64,000 nucleotides of DNA from Bacteroidales bacterium. Lineage in GTDB: Bacteria > Bacteroidota > Bacteroidia > Bacteroidales > Lentimicrobiaceae. The first letter of the stretch is position 1. Each line of letters starts with the position of its first letter. The stretch lies in the NCBI GenBank assembly GCA_016709025.1, contig JADJEQ010000005.1, forward strand, positions 248,001 to 312,000, given 5' to 3'. The notes beneath the pieces are model-generated. The model saw only the letters and a program-made list of their open reading frames with translations. It did no database searches and had not been told where the DNA came from. The position numbers and the translations under genes are program-made. Below, in pieces: positions 52,815 to 61,685 of the stretch.

Positions 52815-54089
52815 GTGAAAGAAGAGTTTCTGCATTACCTGTGGAAGTTCAGGTTATTTACTTCCCTGCTGACTACCGCTGATGGCGAGCCCATCGAAAT
52901 TCTTTCCCCCGGAATCCATAACCACAACGGAGGTCCTGACTTCAGCGATGCCCGCATCCGGATTGCCGGAACGGTTTGGGCCGGTAATGTAGAGATACAT
53001 GTTAACTCATCCGACTGGATCAGGCATGGCCATCAGACCGATCCTGTTTATGATAGTGTAATCCTGCATGTTGTATTTAATCATGATCTACGGGAACCGG
53101 TTAACAATATGCCGGTAACAGAAATTAAAAATTGCATCAACCTCAGGATCTATGAAAATTATAGCGCTTTCATGGCGGGCAGGAATTGGGTGCCATGTAT
53201 CAACCAGATCGGTCAGATTGAGAAAAGCGAGATTGCGCTTTGGCTCGAAAGAATGTTGATTGAACGCCTTGAGCACAAAGCGGAATTTATCCAGGATTTT
53301 CTGGTGACCACTGAAAATGACTGGGAGGGTGTCTTTTACCTGATACTGGCCCGCAGTTTTGGCTTTAATCTGAATTCACTTCCTTTTGAGATGATGGCCA
53401 GATCGTTGCCATATAAAATCCTGTCGAAGCACCATGATCATCCGATGCAAACGGAAGCTTTGATTTTTGGACAGGCCGGTTTCCTCGATCAGAACCTGAC
53501 GGATCCCTGGCCACAGCAATTATTTACCGAGTATAGCTTTCTCCGGAAAAAATATGGTTTAGTGCCGGTTGCAGTCCACTTGTGGAAGTTTATGCGGCTC
53601 AGACCCGTTAACTTCCCAACCATCAGGCTGGCTCAGTTTGCTATGCTGATTGGCAGCCATGAAAACCTTTTATCGAAGGTGCTGGAGTGCAGGAATGTAG
53701 CAGAATTGACTGCGCTGTTCGATGTCACTGCCTCAGGTTATTGGGATACCCATTATCATTTCAGCAAGGAGTCAATTGCCGGTCAGAAAAGGCTGGGCGC
53801 TTCTTCTGCCGGTCTTTTGGTGATCAATGCCGTATTGCCTTTTATGTTTGTTTATGGCAGGGCCATTGCAAACGATGAGTTGTGCAACCGGGCGCTGGGC
53901 TTTTACCGGCAAATCCCCGGTGAATTAAACTTCATTACCAAACACTGGAAGGAGGCCGGACTCGACATCTCAGAAGCATTCTATACCCAGGCATTGATAG
54001 GTTTAAAATCTGACTATTGCGATAAGTTCAGATGTCTTGATTGCCGGATAGGAAATTTGTTGTTAAGAAGTGATAAAGTGCAGTTTTAA
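52815..54089 (+). CDS. DUF2851 family protein
   Basis: A 424-residue protein of the Bacteroidota-typical DUF2851 family, recognised by EEFLHYLWKFRLF, GEPIEILSPGIHNHNGGPDFSDARIRIAGTVWAGNVEIHVNSSDW and the C-terminal DYCDKFRCLDCRIGNLLL with its paired cysteines. The family is widespread and of unknown function. The start is a GTG at 52815, where conservation begins; the longer frame to 52575 runs into the divergent coiled-coil gene and lacks similarity. It is divergent from the zapB-like gene. Confidence 0.85.
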   Translation: MKEEFLHYLWKFRLFTSLLTTADGEPIEILSPGIHNHNGGPDFSDARIRIAGTVWAGNVEIHVNSSDWIRHGHQTDPVYDSVILHVVFNHDLREPVNNMPVTEIKNCINLRIYENYSAFMAGRNWVPCINQIGQIEKSEIALWLERMLIERLEHKAEFIQDFLVTTENDWEGVFYLILARSFGFNLNSLPFEMMARSLPYKILSKHHDHPMQTEALIFGQAGFLDQNLTDPWPQQLFTEYSFLRKKYGLVPVAVHLWKFMRLRPVNFPTIRLAQFAMLIGSHENLLSKVLECRNVAELTALFDVTASGYWDTHYHFSKESIAGQKRLGASSAGLLVINAVLPFMFVYGRAIANDELCNRALGFYRQIPGELNFITKHWKEAGLDISEAFYTQALIGLKSDYCDKFRCLDCRIGNLLLRSDKVQF

Positions 54090-54256
54090 TTAGTCAGGTT
54101 TTTTTAATAATATTGCAGGAGGTAAATCTTAACAGAAAATTTTACATACCCGCATCAGCTTACATCAAATCAAGCGATGCTGAATTAAAAGAAATTCAGT
54201 TCAACGACTTACCATGAATCGGAATAAATCCTTGATTATTAAATAAACCTGGTTAT

Positions 54257-56095
54257 ATGGCATCAAATACCGAAGCATGGGGGTCTAGAGTAGGACTGGT
54301 TTTGGCAATGGCAGGTAATGCGGTCGGATTCGGGAATTTTCTGAGGTTTCCGGTTCAGGCCGTGCAAAATGGCGGAGGCGCCTTTATTATTCCTTACCTG
54401 GTTTCCTTTCTTTTGATGGGGATTCCACTTTTATTTATTGAATGGTCTTCCGGACGTTTCGGCGGGAAATACAGACACCATTCCACACCCTTTATCCTGC
54501 AATCAATGGATAGACGATGGATATGGAAGTACGTCGGGGTTTTCGGAATTTTTTCAAACATCGCCATCGCAGCTTATTACTGTTATATCGAAAGCTGGAC
54601 GATGTCCTACATGATTCACTCAATAATCGGCACGTTCGATGGATTAAATCAAACGCAGGTTGCTGCATTCTTTTCTGACTACCTGGATGTTAAAACTTCT
54701 ACCACCGGTATCCCCTATGAAGCACTGGTTTTCTTTGTATTCTGCATCGCCTTGAATGCCTGGATACTGAGCAAAGGGCTGAGTTCAGGGGTAGAAAAAG
54801 TGGCCATGATCGGAATGCCGCTACTGATAATTTTCGGGATATTTCTGGCTATAAAAGGAATTACATTAAAAGCCGGAGTGCACGGAGCCATCAACGATGG
54901 CACGGTCGGGCTTAACTTTCTCTGGACACCTGACTTTACCTCACTGGCAAATCCTAAGGTCTGGCTGGCCGCTGCCGGTCAGATATTCTTTACACTAAGT
55001 GTCGGAATGGGATCGATTCAATGTTACGCTTCATACCTGAAAAAACGCGACGATGTTGCACTGAATGCAATGTCGGCAGGCTGGATGAATGAATTCGTTG
55101 AAGTGGTCCTGGGCAGTGCCATTATTATTCCGATTGGAATAGGCTATCTCGGAATCGATAAAATCATTGAATTAACCAATTTAGGTGGTCTTGGACTTGG
55201 GTTCCGTACCATGCCCTTCCTTTTTGAACAATGGGGACCGGCACTCTCTGCAATTGCCGGGGTGGCATTCTTTGGTTTATTGTTTTTTGCAGGAATTACA
55301 TCATCACTGGCCATGGGTACACCCGGCATGGGATTTATGATGGATGAGTATAAGTGGTCGAGACCAAAGTCTGCGTGGGCATTTGGACTTGTTGTCATGA
55401 TACTGGGTCTGCCAACCATTTTTTTCTTTAATGAAGGCGTTTTCGATGAATATGATTATTGGGCAGGCACCATTTCTCTTGTAATTTTTGCTTTGCTTGA
55501 AGCCATCTTATTTTCCTGGGTTTTCGGGATGAAAAAGGGATGGAAAGAGATTACCGATGGTGCGGATATCCAGGTGCCACTTGTTTATAGATTTATAATC
55601 AAGTATATAACCCCTGTCGCTCTGATCCTTGTCTTTACAGGTGCACTGCTAAGGCCTGTTAACGACGACTGGTCAAGTATAAACCTGAAGGGTTGGAAAC
55701 TGCACAATGAAAGTATTATAGGTCAGTTGCAGCACAAAGGAGCAGGCCCAAACCGCCAATGGTTCTCCCGTTCATTTTATGCTGAAGCAGATGGAATTGT
55801 CGATTCTGTCTACTCAACGAAAGGCAATAACTACTTTTTCAGGACATCTGCCATCCAAAAATCCGGAAAACTAAGTAGTAAGGTATACAGGTATAATCCT
55901 TCCAAACATCAATTACTTGTTGAAAAGGGAGATGTTGTATTTACAGGCCAGGCTGTTTATGCGGGACCAGTGATTAATCGTGTGTTTTATCTGGATATGG
56001 CCAGGTTATTGCTATTGACTGTTTTTCTGCTTATCTCATTACTTGTATATATAGCATGGAATAAACGCATCAGGGAAAGGAGGATCAGACGATGA
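54257..56095 (+). CDS. Sodium-dependent transporter of the NSS (SNF) family with large extracytoplasmic insertion
   Basis: The protein begins with the NSS signature GSRVGLVLAMAGNAVGFGNFLRFPVQAVQNGGGAF (TM1, ion-binding region) and has about 12 membrane helices, including GQIFFTLSVGMGSIQCYASY (TM6 region). NSS members take up amino acids or related compounds with Na+. At 612 residues it is longer than the usual 450-510. The extra length is a soluble segment of about 115 residues between the last two helices (about 466-583: NRQWFSRSFYAEADGIVDSVY, NYFFRTSAI). A tiny membrane protein gene overlaps its stop by 4 bases. Confidence 0.9.
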   Translation: MASNTEAWGSRVGLVLAMAGNAVGFGNFLRFPVQAVQNGGGAFIIPYLVSFLLMGIPLLFIEWSSGRFGGKYRHHSTPFILQSMDRRWIWKYVGVFGIFSNIAIAAYYCYIESWTMSYMIHSIIGTFDGLNQTQVAAFFSDYLDVKTSTTGIPYEALVFFVFCIALNAWILSKGLSSGVEKVAMIGMPLLIIFGIFLAIKGITLKAGVHGAINDGTVGLNFLWTPDFTSLANPKVWLAAAGQIFFTLSVGMGSIQCYASYLKKRDDVALNAMSAGWMNEFVEVVLGSAIIIPIGIGYLGIDKIIELTNLGGLGLGFRTMPFLFEQWGPALSAIAGVAFFGLLFFAGITSSLAMGTPGMGFMMDEYKWSRPKSAWAFGLVVMILGLPTIFFFNEGVFDEYDYWAGTISLVIFALLEAILFSWVFGMKKGWKEITDGADIQVPLVYRFIIKYITPVALILVFTGALLRPVNDDWSSINLKGWKLHNESIIGQLQHKGAGPNRQWFSRSFYAEADGIVDSVYSTKGNNYFFRTSAIQKSGKLSSKVYRYNPSKHQLLVEKGDVVFTGQAVYAGPVINRVFYLDMARLLLLTVFLLISLLVYIAWNKRIRERRIRR

Positions 56096-56235
56096 ATACT
56101 TCAGCATTAATAATGATGATTTCAGTTGAATCTATTGTAGCACTTCTTACAATCTGGTTCTTCTACAAGGTGCTCACAACAAAACCCAAACCGGAGCCTG
56201 ATTCATTCACAAAAAATGATGAAAAGAAAAGGTAG
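56092..56235 (+). CDS. MetS-like small membrane subunit of NSS transporter (47 aa)
   Basis: A 47-residue protein with one hydrophobic helix (IMMISVESIVALLTIWFFYKVL) and a Pro/Lys-rich charged tail (TTKPKPEPDSFTKNDEKKR). Its ATG overlaps the transporter's TGA (ATGA), indicating translational coupling. Such one-helix partners are known from the MetP-MetS methionine/alanine importer, where the small subunit is needed for transport. The assignment rests on position and topology, not on sequence identity. Confidence 0.75.
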   Translation: MNTSALIMMISVESIVALLTIWFFYKVLTTKPKPEPDSFTKNDEKKR

Positions 56236-56508
56236 GATTTATTTCATGCTGACAATTTTTTTTAATATTTTTACTGTTTAGATGGCTTCCGGTTTAACCT
56301 GTTTCATTGACTATTGGAAACATTAGCCGAATAAAACCGGATACATAAAAGATCTTTATCAGGTAATTTGGTGGATTGCATTGGTATATAAATTAATTCC
56401 TGGCATTACCAACTAATTAGTATATGATTATAAAACAGCTTTACTGAGAATTGCAGGATTTATATTTTATTTTAAAGTACTGATAATTAATATTGAAGGT
56501 TTTTAGCC
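56236..56508. other. AT-rich intergenic spacer
   Basis: No gene, terminator or repeat recognised with confidence. Confidence 0.5.
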
Positions 56509-57447
56509 TTGAAAAATCAATTGTTTGATTATTTAAACTTTGGTAAATCAGAGCGGGTGGCTATTATTACAGTTGTCCTGTTCATAATTTGTATCATACT
56601 CCTCCCATTGATATACAGTCGATTCCATAAACCGGAACAGGTTATTGATGCTGAATTTGACAAGGAAATAGCTGAATTTCTAAAGGTTGAAGAGGCATTT
56701 ACAAAAACTGACCAAAGGAGTTTTGATTTCTCAAATCCTGAGAAGGAAATTGTCAGACGGTCCATTACTCCGTTCAGCTTTGACCCGAACAGTCTTGATA
56801 AAAACGGATGGGTGAAACTGGGGTTTTCGGAAAAGCAGGCTACCGGGATATTAAAATACACGGGAAAGGGGGGACGCTTCAGGAAGAAGGAGGACCTGAA
56901 AAAATTATATGTTATTTCAGAAGAAACATACAAACTATTGGAGCCTTACATCGAAATAGCCGATCAGGAACCGCAGCGGAAATATCCTGATAAAGATGAA
57001 AACAGGCCTGCATCAGCCACTGGCTTCATGTTAAAAAAGTACCAGGTTGAATTGAACAGTGCGGATTCTGCTGAACTTGTAAAAGTTTACGGTATTGGTC
57101 CTGCAACTGCCAGAAGGATACTCAGGTACCGTGACAAACTGGGTGGATTTGCATCTCCTGACCAATTGAAGGAAGTACCCGGCGTAGACAGCGCACGATA
57201 CGAAATGATTAAAGACGGGGTCTTCGCAGATGCTGGGGAGATTATAAAAATTGATGTTAATTCTGCTACCATTATCCAGTTGAGACAACACCCTTACATC
57301 GATTACTATGTTGCCAAAGCAATTGTTGACCGGAGAATCAGGAGAGGAGAGTTTTCTTCCCCGGATGAATTGAGTGAGATTCCGCTGATTTACGAAACAC
57401 TCTTTAAGAAACTCAGACCGTATATTTCCACGAACCAGAATCCATGA
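56509..57447 (+). CDS. Helix-hairpin-helix (ComEA-like) DNA-binding protein
   Basis: The 312-residue protein has one N-terminal membrane helix (VAIITVVLFIICIILLPLIYS) and at least three HhH units: LGFSEKQATGILKY...FRKKEDLKKLYVI, VELNSADSAELVKVYGIGPATARRILRYRDKLGGF, and IDVNSATIIQLRQHPYIDYYVAKAIVDRRIRRGEFSSPDEL. This resembles ComEA-type periplasmic DNA receptors but with more repeats. The start is a TTG; no upstream ATG is in frame nearby. Its stop overlaps the next gene's ATG by 4 bases, so it is coupled to the TPR protein. A role in DNA uptake is possible but unproven. Confidence 0.82.
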   Translation: MKNQLFDYLNFGKSERVAIITVVLFIICIILLPLIYSRFHKPEQVIDAEFDKEIAEFLKVEEAFTKTDQRSFDFSNPEKEIVRRSITPFSFDPNSLDKNGWVKLGFSEKQATGILKYTGKGGRFRKKEDLKKLYVISEETYKLLEPYIEIADQEPQRKYPDKDENRPASATGFMLKKYQVELNSADSAELVKVYGIGPATARRILRYRDKLGGFASPDQLKEVPGVDSARYEMIKDGVFADAGEIIKIDVNSATIIQLRQHPYIDYYVAKAIVDRRIRRGEFSSPDELSEIPLIYETLFKKLRPYISTNQNP

Positions 57448-58796
57448 TTGACAGAATGAATATATATATGAGTATCATAAGAATAAAGTCCTTTTTCAGG
57501 ACAGGAGTGATGCTGATGATTCTTTTGTTCCTGGTTATTCCGGTTTTCGAAGGTTTTTCTCAGGCGTTACCTGATGTTGAATCCCTGATTGAGAAAGCCG
57601 ATGGGTATAAAAACACCGATACAAAACAGGCCATCGGGATAGCAACATCGGCACTTGAAATGGCCGGAAAGGCAAATCACAGCCCTTCACTGGCAAGAGT
57701 TCACCGTTACATTGGGGTGCTGTATTTTATGACAGGCGATCTGGTAAAAGCGCGTCAACATTTTGATTCTTCTTATGTATTGTACACGAAACTACATGAT
57801 GAAAAAGGAATCGCTGCCTGTTTAAATAATATCGGAGTGATTCACCAGGAGAAAGGGGAATACGATGAAGCCATTGCATGTTTTGAAAAGTCAGTCGGAC
57901 TGAAGCTAAAACTCGGGGATACCACAGGTGCTACCAGTGGAATCATCAATACAGGTACCATATACAACTACAAAGGTGAAAACAGGAAAGCACTTGCTGC
58001 TTTTTTTACAGTAGTCAAAATAGCGACCCAAACACATGATACTGCGAGGCTTATTGATGCCGGCATAAACATCGCATCAGTGTTCAACAATGAAAAGAAA
58101 TCCGATTCGGCTTTGAAGTACCTGCGAAAAGCATTGACCATGGCTGAAAAATCAGGCGATGATTACAGTAAAGCATATTGTTTGAACAATATGGGAGTGG
58201 CATATCAACATGCTTCAGATATGGAGAAAGCGGGCCAATATTATAATGAAGCAATGGCCCTGCGCGACGATCTTGGTGATGTAGCCGGGATGGCAACAGT
58301 GCTGGATAATCTGGGCAAAATGTATTCCGGTCAGGGAAATTTTGATAAAGCCCTCAGTTGCTTTTATCAATCCCTGAAATACAGCCAGCAACTTGAGGAT
58401 AAACGGTCCATTGCCTTTACCCTTAACTCGATGGGTGAAATGCTCAATAAACAAGGCGATTTTGAAGGAGCCGAAGCATATCTGCGCCAGGGTATTGCAA
58501 TAGCCCGGCAGCTTGAACTGAATCAGGATCTCAGAATCTTATATTCCAATATAATACAAACATTTGCTGCGTTGAAACAAACCGACAGTATCGGATTATA
58601 TCTTGCCCGATTCGGTCAATTGGAGGGGTCACATGAGTCGGCAAATGAGGTTCCTGACCGCAACGAACAAATGAAACCATGTCTTTCGGAGAAGAATACA
58701 AGTATTCCTTATGTTTTTTCAGCTCTGGGAATGGTTTTTCTCTTAATGATAATGATTTTTAGATGGCAGTATATCAGGAAGCAAAATTCAAAATAG
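57444..58796 (+). CDS. TPR-repeat protein with C-terminal membrane helix and no output domain
   Basis: A 450-residue protein with a signal or anchor (VMLMILLFLVIPVFEGFSQ), about eight TPR units (for example IAACLNNIGVIHQEKGEYDE, AYCLNNMGVAYQHASDMEKA, AFTLNSMGEMLNKQGDFEG) and a final membrane helix (VFSALGMVFLLMIMIFRW) followed by ten basic residues. In Bacteroidota this layout normally continues into a histidine kinase or LuxR-type DNA-binding domain; here it stops. It may have lost its output domain or act through a partner. It is coupled to the HhH protein by an ATGA overlap. Confidence 0.88.
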   Translation: MIDRMNIYMSIIRIKSFFRTGVMLMILLFLVIPVFEGFSQALPDVESLIEKADGYKNTDTKQAIGIATSALEMAGKANHSPSLARVHRYIGVLYFMTGDLVKARQHFDSSYVLYTKLHDEKGIAACLNNIGVIHQEKGEYDEAIACFEKSVGLKLKLGDTTGATSGIINTGTIYNYKGENRKALAAFFTVVKIATQTHDTARLIDAGINIASVFNNEKKSDSALKYLRKALTMAEKSGDDYSKAYCLNNMGVAYQHASDMEKAGQYYNEAMALRDDLGDVAGMATVLDNLGKMYSGQGNFDKALSCFYQSLKYSQQLEDKRSIAFTLNSMGEMLNKQGDFEGAEAYLRQGIAIARQLELNQDLRILYSNIIQTFAALKQTDSIGLYLARFGQLEGSHESANEVPDRNEQMKPCLSEKNTSIPYVFSALGMVFLLMIMIFRWQYIRKQNSK

Positions 58797-58816
58797 CATT
58801 TTAAGAGATTTTGTTG

Positions 58817-59512
58817 TCATTTAAAATCAGGGGTTTCCGTGGTTGTGACATTGCCGGGTGAATCTGAAATTTCCTGTTTCCATTCTGGGGTAAGGTCCCC
58901 GTCGTCATCATCCTCTTCGGGCCATTCGTATTTTTTAGGCTGCGGGCCTGATTCACGATATGCAAATGCCAGAATAATTCCAGCCACAAAGCCCATCAGG
59001 TGTGATTCCCAGGAAATGTTCTTTTCGGGGAAAAATTCCGGAAAAACTCCCCAGACCATACTTCCATAGAGAAAAATTACCAGCATGCTAAAGGCCATCA
59101 ACCGGGGTTCACGTCTGAGGATTCCGCTTAAGAAATGGAAAGAGGCCAGCGCGTAAACAACTCCACTGGCACCAATGTGGTAACTGTTGCCCCTGGCAAA
59201 CAACCATACAAAAACACCGGTAAGCAACCACGAATAAAAAAAGATGCGGAGACCGTCGGACCGGTAATAATACATGAGTGCTGACCCAAGCAGGAAAAGA
59301 GGTGCTGAATTGGCAGCGATATGTGCCACATCGGCATGCAACAAAGGAGAAAACAGGATGCCGGCCAGGCCTTTAACCTGAAGTGGAAGCAAACCCAACC
59401 GTGCTAAAGAGATGCCTGAGATTAGCTCAAATGCTTTGACAGCCCACATTACAGCAAGAATTGATGCGAAAATGGCGGAAGATGTTAAAAGCCTGCGCTT
59501 TTCATCCTGCAT
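58817..59512 (-). CDS. Rhomboid-family intramembrane serine protease
   Basis: The 231-residue protein has about six membrane helices with rhomboid landmarks: the HxxxN region (LLHADVAHIAANSAPLFLLGSAL), the catalytic Ser in YHIGASGVVYAL (Ser116 from this start) and the catalytic His in ESHLMGFVAGIILAF (His171). A soluble acidic tail follows (EWPEEDDDDGDLTPEWKQE). Rhomboids cleave membrane-embedded substrates. The ATG at 59512 is preferred because the longer form (59593) adds 27 residues with no counterpart in the fold. Confidence 0.9.
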   Translation of the reverse strand: MQDEKRRLLTSSAIFASILAVMWAVKAFELISGISLARLGLLPLQVKGLAGILFSPLLHADVAHIAANSAPLFLLGSALMYYYRSDGLRIFFYSWLLTGVFVWLFARGNSYHIGASGVVYALASFHFLSGILRREPRLMAFSMLVIFLYGSMVWGVFPEFFPEKNISWESHLMGFVAGIILAFAYRESGPQPKKYEWPEEDDDDGDLTPEWKQEISDSPGNVTTTETPDFK

Positions 59513-59602
59513 GACAGGTAGGATTTTTGAAATTACAGGCAGAAAGGTACAAAAACCATTCCTGCTAACTGTAATTTTCTTACCAGATTCCAAAAAGGCT
59601 GA

Positions 59603-60505
59603 TTATTCGCCCGGTATCGCGGGCTTTTTGATGGTAAAAACCCTGCTTATATTAAACCCGAAATAAATATCTCCGTTGGCCCATTTGCCCATGGTTTCAG
59701 TAATAAATGCCCGTTCGAACATAGGCTGGGCATTTGAAAAATGCAACTGGAACACATGTCCACCGGTTTCGATGTCAATTCCGATGGATAATGGATTTTC
59801 GAAATTATCGGCCACGCTGCCAGGTAAAACATGGAAGTATTCAGCATTCAGACTGAGGCGTTGTGTTAGCTTAAAACGGCCTCCGGCTCCAATAGCATAC
59901 GTGTCGTTATCTTCAGTTGCGGACGATACCAGATTCTTGTGTATGAAAGTCGGTGAAAGCTGCAGGGAAAGTTTGTCGTTGAACTTTCGTGCAATCAACA
60001 CCTGATTAACGAAAGCCATGCGTGAGGTAAAATAATTTTCTCTTTCAGTATCCTGCCATTTGAGCGTGTAGATGTCCATGGCTGAAAACAAAGTCAGGGT
60101 GAACGGCATTTTCCGGGCTCCTTTACTCTGACGAAGTATTTTCGCTTTCAGAAATCCGTCATATGTTTTCTGATAGGTGCTTCTGCCAAAACCAACGCTC
60201 AGAAAATCATTGATTCCATACTCAAGACCCAGCCGGATGGTTGCCTGGTCGAGGCCAAATAATTCGTAAGCCCCGGAATTTACTTTGCCAAAATGATGTG
60301 AGATCATAAACAACAGGACGCCATTCGCCGGATTTTCAACCGAATGACCACTCACTACCCGTGTGGTTTTAAAAGTTGCGTAAGTATAATCGGTGGTGAG
60401 TTCCTCTTTGCCAAATACATCCATCAGGTCCTGGCCAAAGGCTCCGGATGGAACATGAAGACCAATGATCAGATATAGAATGCCGGTAATTAACAGTTTA
60501 TTCAT
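59603..60505 (-). CDS. DUF5777 outer-membrane beta-barrel protein
   Basis: From the ATG at 60505 the 300-residue protein has a signal peptide (LYLIIGLHVPSGAFGQ) and a barrel-like series of strands: DYTYATFKTTRVVSGHSVE, NGVLLFMISHHFGKVNSGAYELFGLD, IRLGLEYGINDFLSVGFGRS, YAIGAGGRFKLTQRLSLNAEYF and a final strand DIYFGFNISRVFTI. It matches the Bacteroidota DUF5777 family, often encoded with c-type cytochrome and YceI-like proteins. It is the last gene of a cluster with three cytochrome lipoproteins, 19 bases behind the nearest. Its function is unknown; a role as an outer-membrane partner of the cytochromes is inference. Confidence 0.82.
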   Translation of the reverse strand: MNKLLITGILYLIIGLHVPSGAFGQDLMDVFGKEELTTDYTYATFKTTRVVSGHSVENPANGVLLFMISHHFGKVNSGAYELFGLDQATIRLGLEYGINDFLSVGFGRSTYQKTYDGFLKAKILRQSKGARKMPFTLTLFSAMDIYTLKWQDTERENYFTSRMAFVNQVLIARKFNDKLSLQLSPTFIHKNLVSSATEDNDTYAIGAGGRFKLTQRLSLNAEYFHVLPGSVADNFENPLSIGIDIETGGHVFQLHFSNAQPMFERAFITETMGKWANGDIYFGFNISRVFTIKKPAIPGE

Positions 60506-60524
60506 TTGTGCAGATTTATAATAA

Positions 60525-60929
60525 TTAATTCTGTGGGGCTCCCTGATTAATCCAGGCATCAATTTTCAACAGCTCGCAGGAGGGTAATTTATTGCCACCC
60601 TTCGGCATGAACGATGTGCCAGACTCATGGTTGATTGCTTTTCTGAACACTCCGCTGTTTACTGCATTCTTCAGCCCGGTGTAGGTGCTGGTGATCACAT
60701 TGCCATTGGGGGTTGCTTCATTGTGACAGCTATTACAATTGGAAGCCAGCAGCGGTGCTACAAATGCGGAGTAGGTGACCCCGGTGGTGTCGCATTGGCC
60801 TCCTGGCAATTCAGGGTACAGGTATTCCTCATTGTCATAATAACATGAGGTAACCAAAAAAGCCGACAAAACGAAAATTACCGGGTTTATTATTGAACGC
60901 AAAGAGTTATTAGTTGTTGGGCGCACCAT
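60525..60929 (-). CDS. Single-haem cytochrome c-like lipoprotein
   Basis: From the ATG at 60929 the 134-residue protein has a lipoprotein signal (FVLSAFLVTSCYY) and one cytochrome c-type domain: haem site CNSCH in LLASNCNSCHNEATPNG, a possible axial Met in GTSFMPKGGNKLPSCELLKIDAWINQGAP. It resembles the C-terminal domain of the two larger proteins encoded upstream. The start overlaps the end of the previous gene by 20 bases. A longer frame (61010) was rejected because it runs back into that gene and delays the signal. Confidence 0.85.
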   Translation of the reverse strand: MVRPTTNNSLRSIINPVIFVLSAFLVTSCYYDNEEYLYPELPGGQCDTTGVTYSAFVAPLLASNCNSCHNEATPNGNVITSTYTGLKNAVNSGVFRKAINHESGTSFMPKGGNKLPSCELLKIDAWINQGAPQN

Positions 60930-61614
60930 TGTCGATCCAGTTTTTAATTTGATTGATGTTACATTCACTGAGTTTAATACCGTCTTTGGGCATTTGGGAA
61001 TAACCCGCAAGATGGGCTACAGATCCATAAAGGGCTCCATTGTCAGCTACTGATTTAATTGAAGCATAATCATCCAGTTTTATTCCGCCCGATGGTTGGT
61101 TACCACTATGGCAGCCTTTACAGTTGACTGAAATAATCGGGTAAATGACAGCAGAAAAAGTGTAATTATCCGGATTGCATTCCCCTGTACAGTAGTTGTA
61201 TCTGGCCCCCTGGTCAATCCATTTTGCAATAATAGCTTTTTGATCGTCTGAAAGTTCAGCATAGGGAGATGGAGGCATTTTTGACTCGCCTGATTTGGAA
61301 AGTACTTTATAAAGTTTGCTTCCTCCGGAATTACCCGGTTTTACTTCACCGGTTATCTTTATCCGGTAATAATCTGTCATCATAATGCCACTCCGGGCTG
61401 TACCAAGATCGTGACAACCCGACATGGCGCACGATGATTTTAAGAGAGGGAGCACACTATTTACAAAATATACCGAATCCGGATCACAACTCCCGGAAGG
61501 AGCCGGAAGGTCCGGGTTGGCAGGGAAATCAATGAAATCAGTTTCATGTTTGCATTGCATAACCATAAATGCAAACAGAATGAATGCCATTGAAAAAAGG
61601 ATTCTCCTGACCAT
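60910..61614 (-). CDS. Two-domain cytochrome c-like lipoprotein
   Basis: The 234-residue protein has a lipobox (MAFILFAFMVMQCKH). The N-terminal cytochrome domain has a CX4CH site (SSCAMSGCHDLG) and a possible axial Met in KMPPSPYAELSDDQK. The C-terminal domain has CXXCH (VNCKGCHSG) and QMPKDGIKLSECNINQIKNWI. Both resemble Planctomycete-type cytochrome domains common in Bacteroidota. CX4CH haem sites are known in some multihaem cytochromes but are unusual. It is a paralogue of the gene upstream. Confidence 0.87.
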   Translation of the reverse strand: MVRRILFSMAFILFAFMVMQCKHETDFIDFPANPDLPAPSGSCDPDSVYFVNSVLPLLKSSCAMSGCHDLGTARSGIMMTDYYRIKITGEVKPGNSGGSKLYKVLSKSGESKMPPSPYAELSDDQKAIIAKWIDQGARYNYCTGECNPDNYTFSAVIYPIISVNCKGCHSGNQPSGGIKLDDYASIKSVADNGALYGSVAHLAGYSQMPKDGIKLSECNINQIKNWIDNGAPNN

Positions 61615-61685
61615 ATTGTTTTATCTGAAACGCAAAAGTGAAACTTGTATTACCTTGATTTAAGCAGACAATTGTCGTTGTAGTT

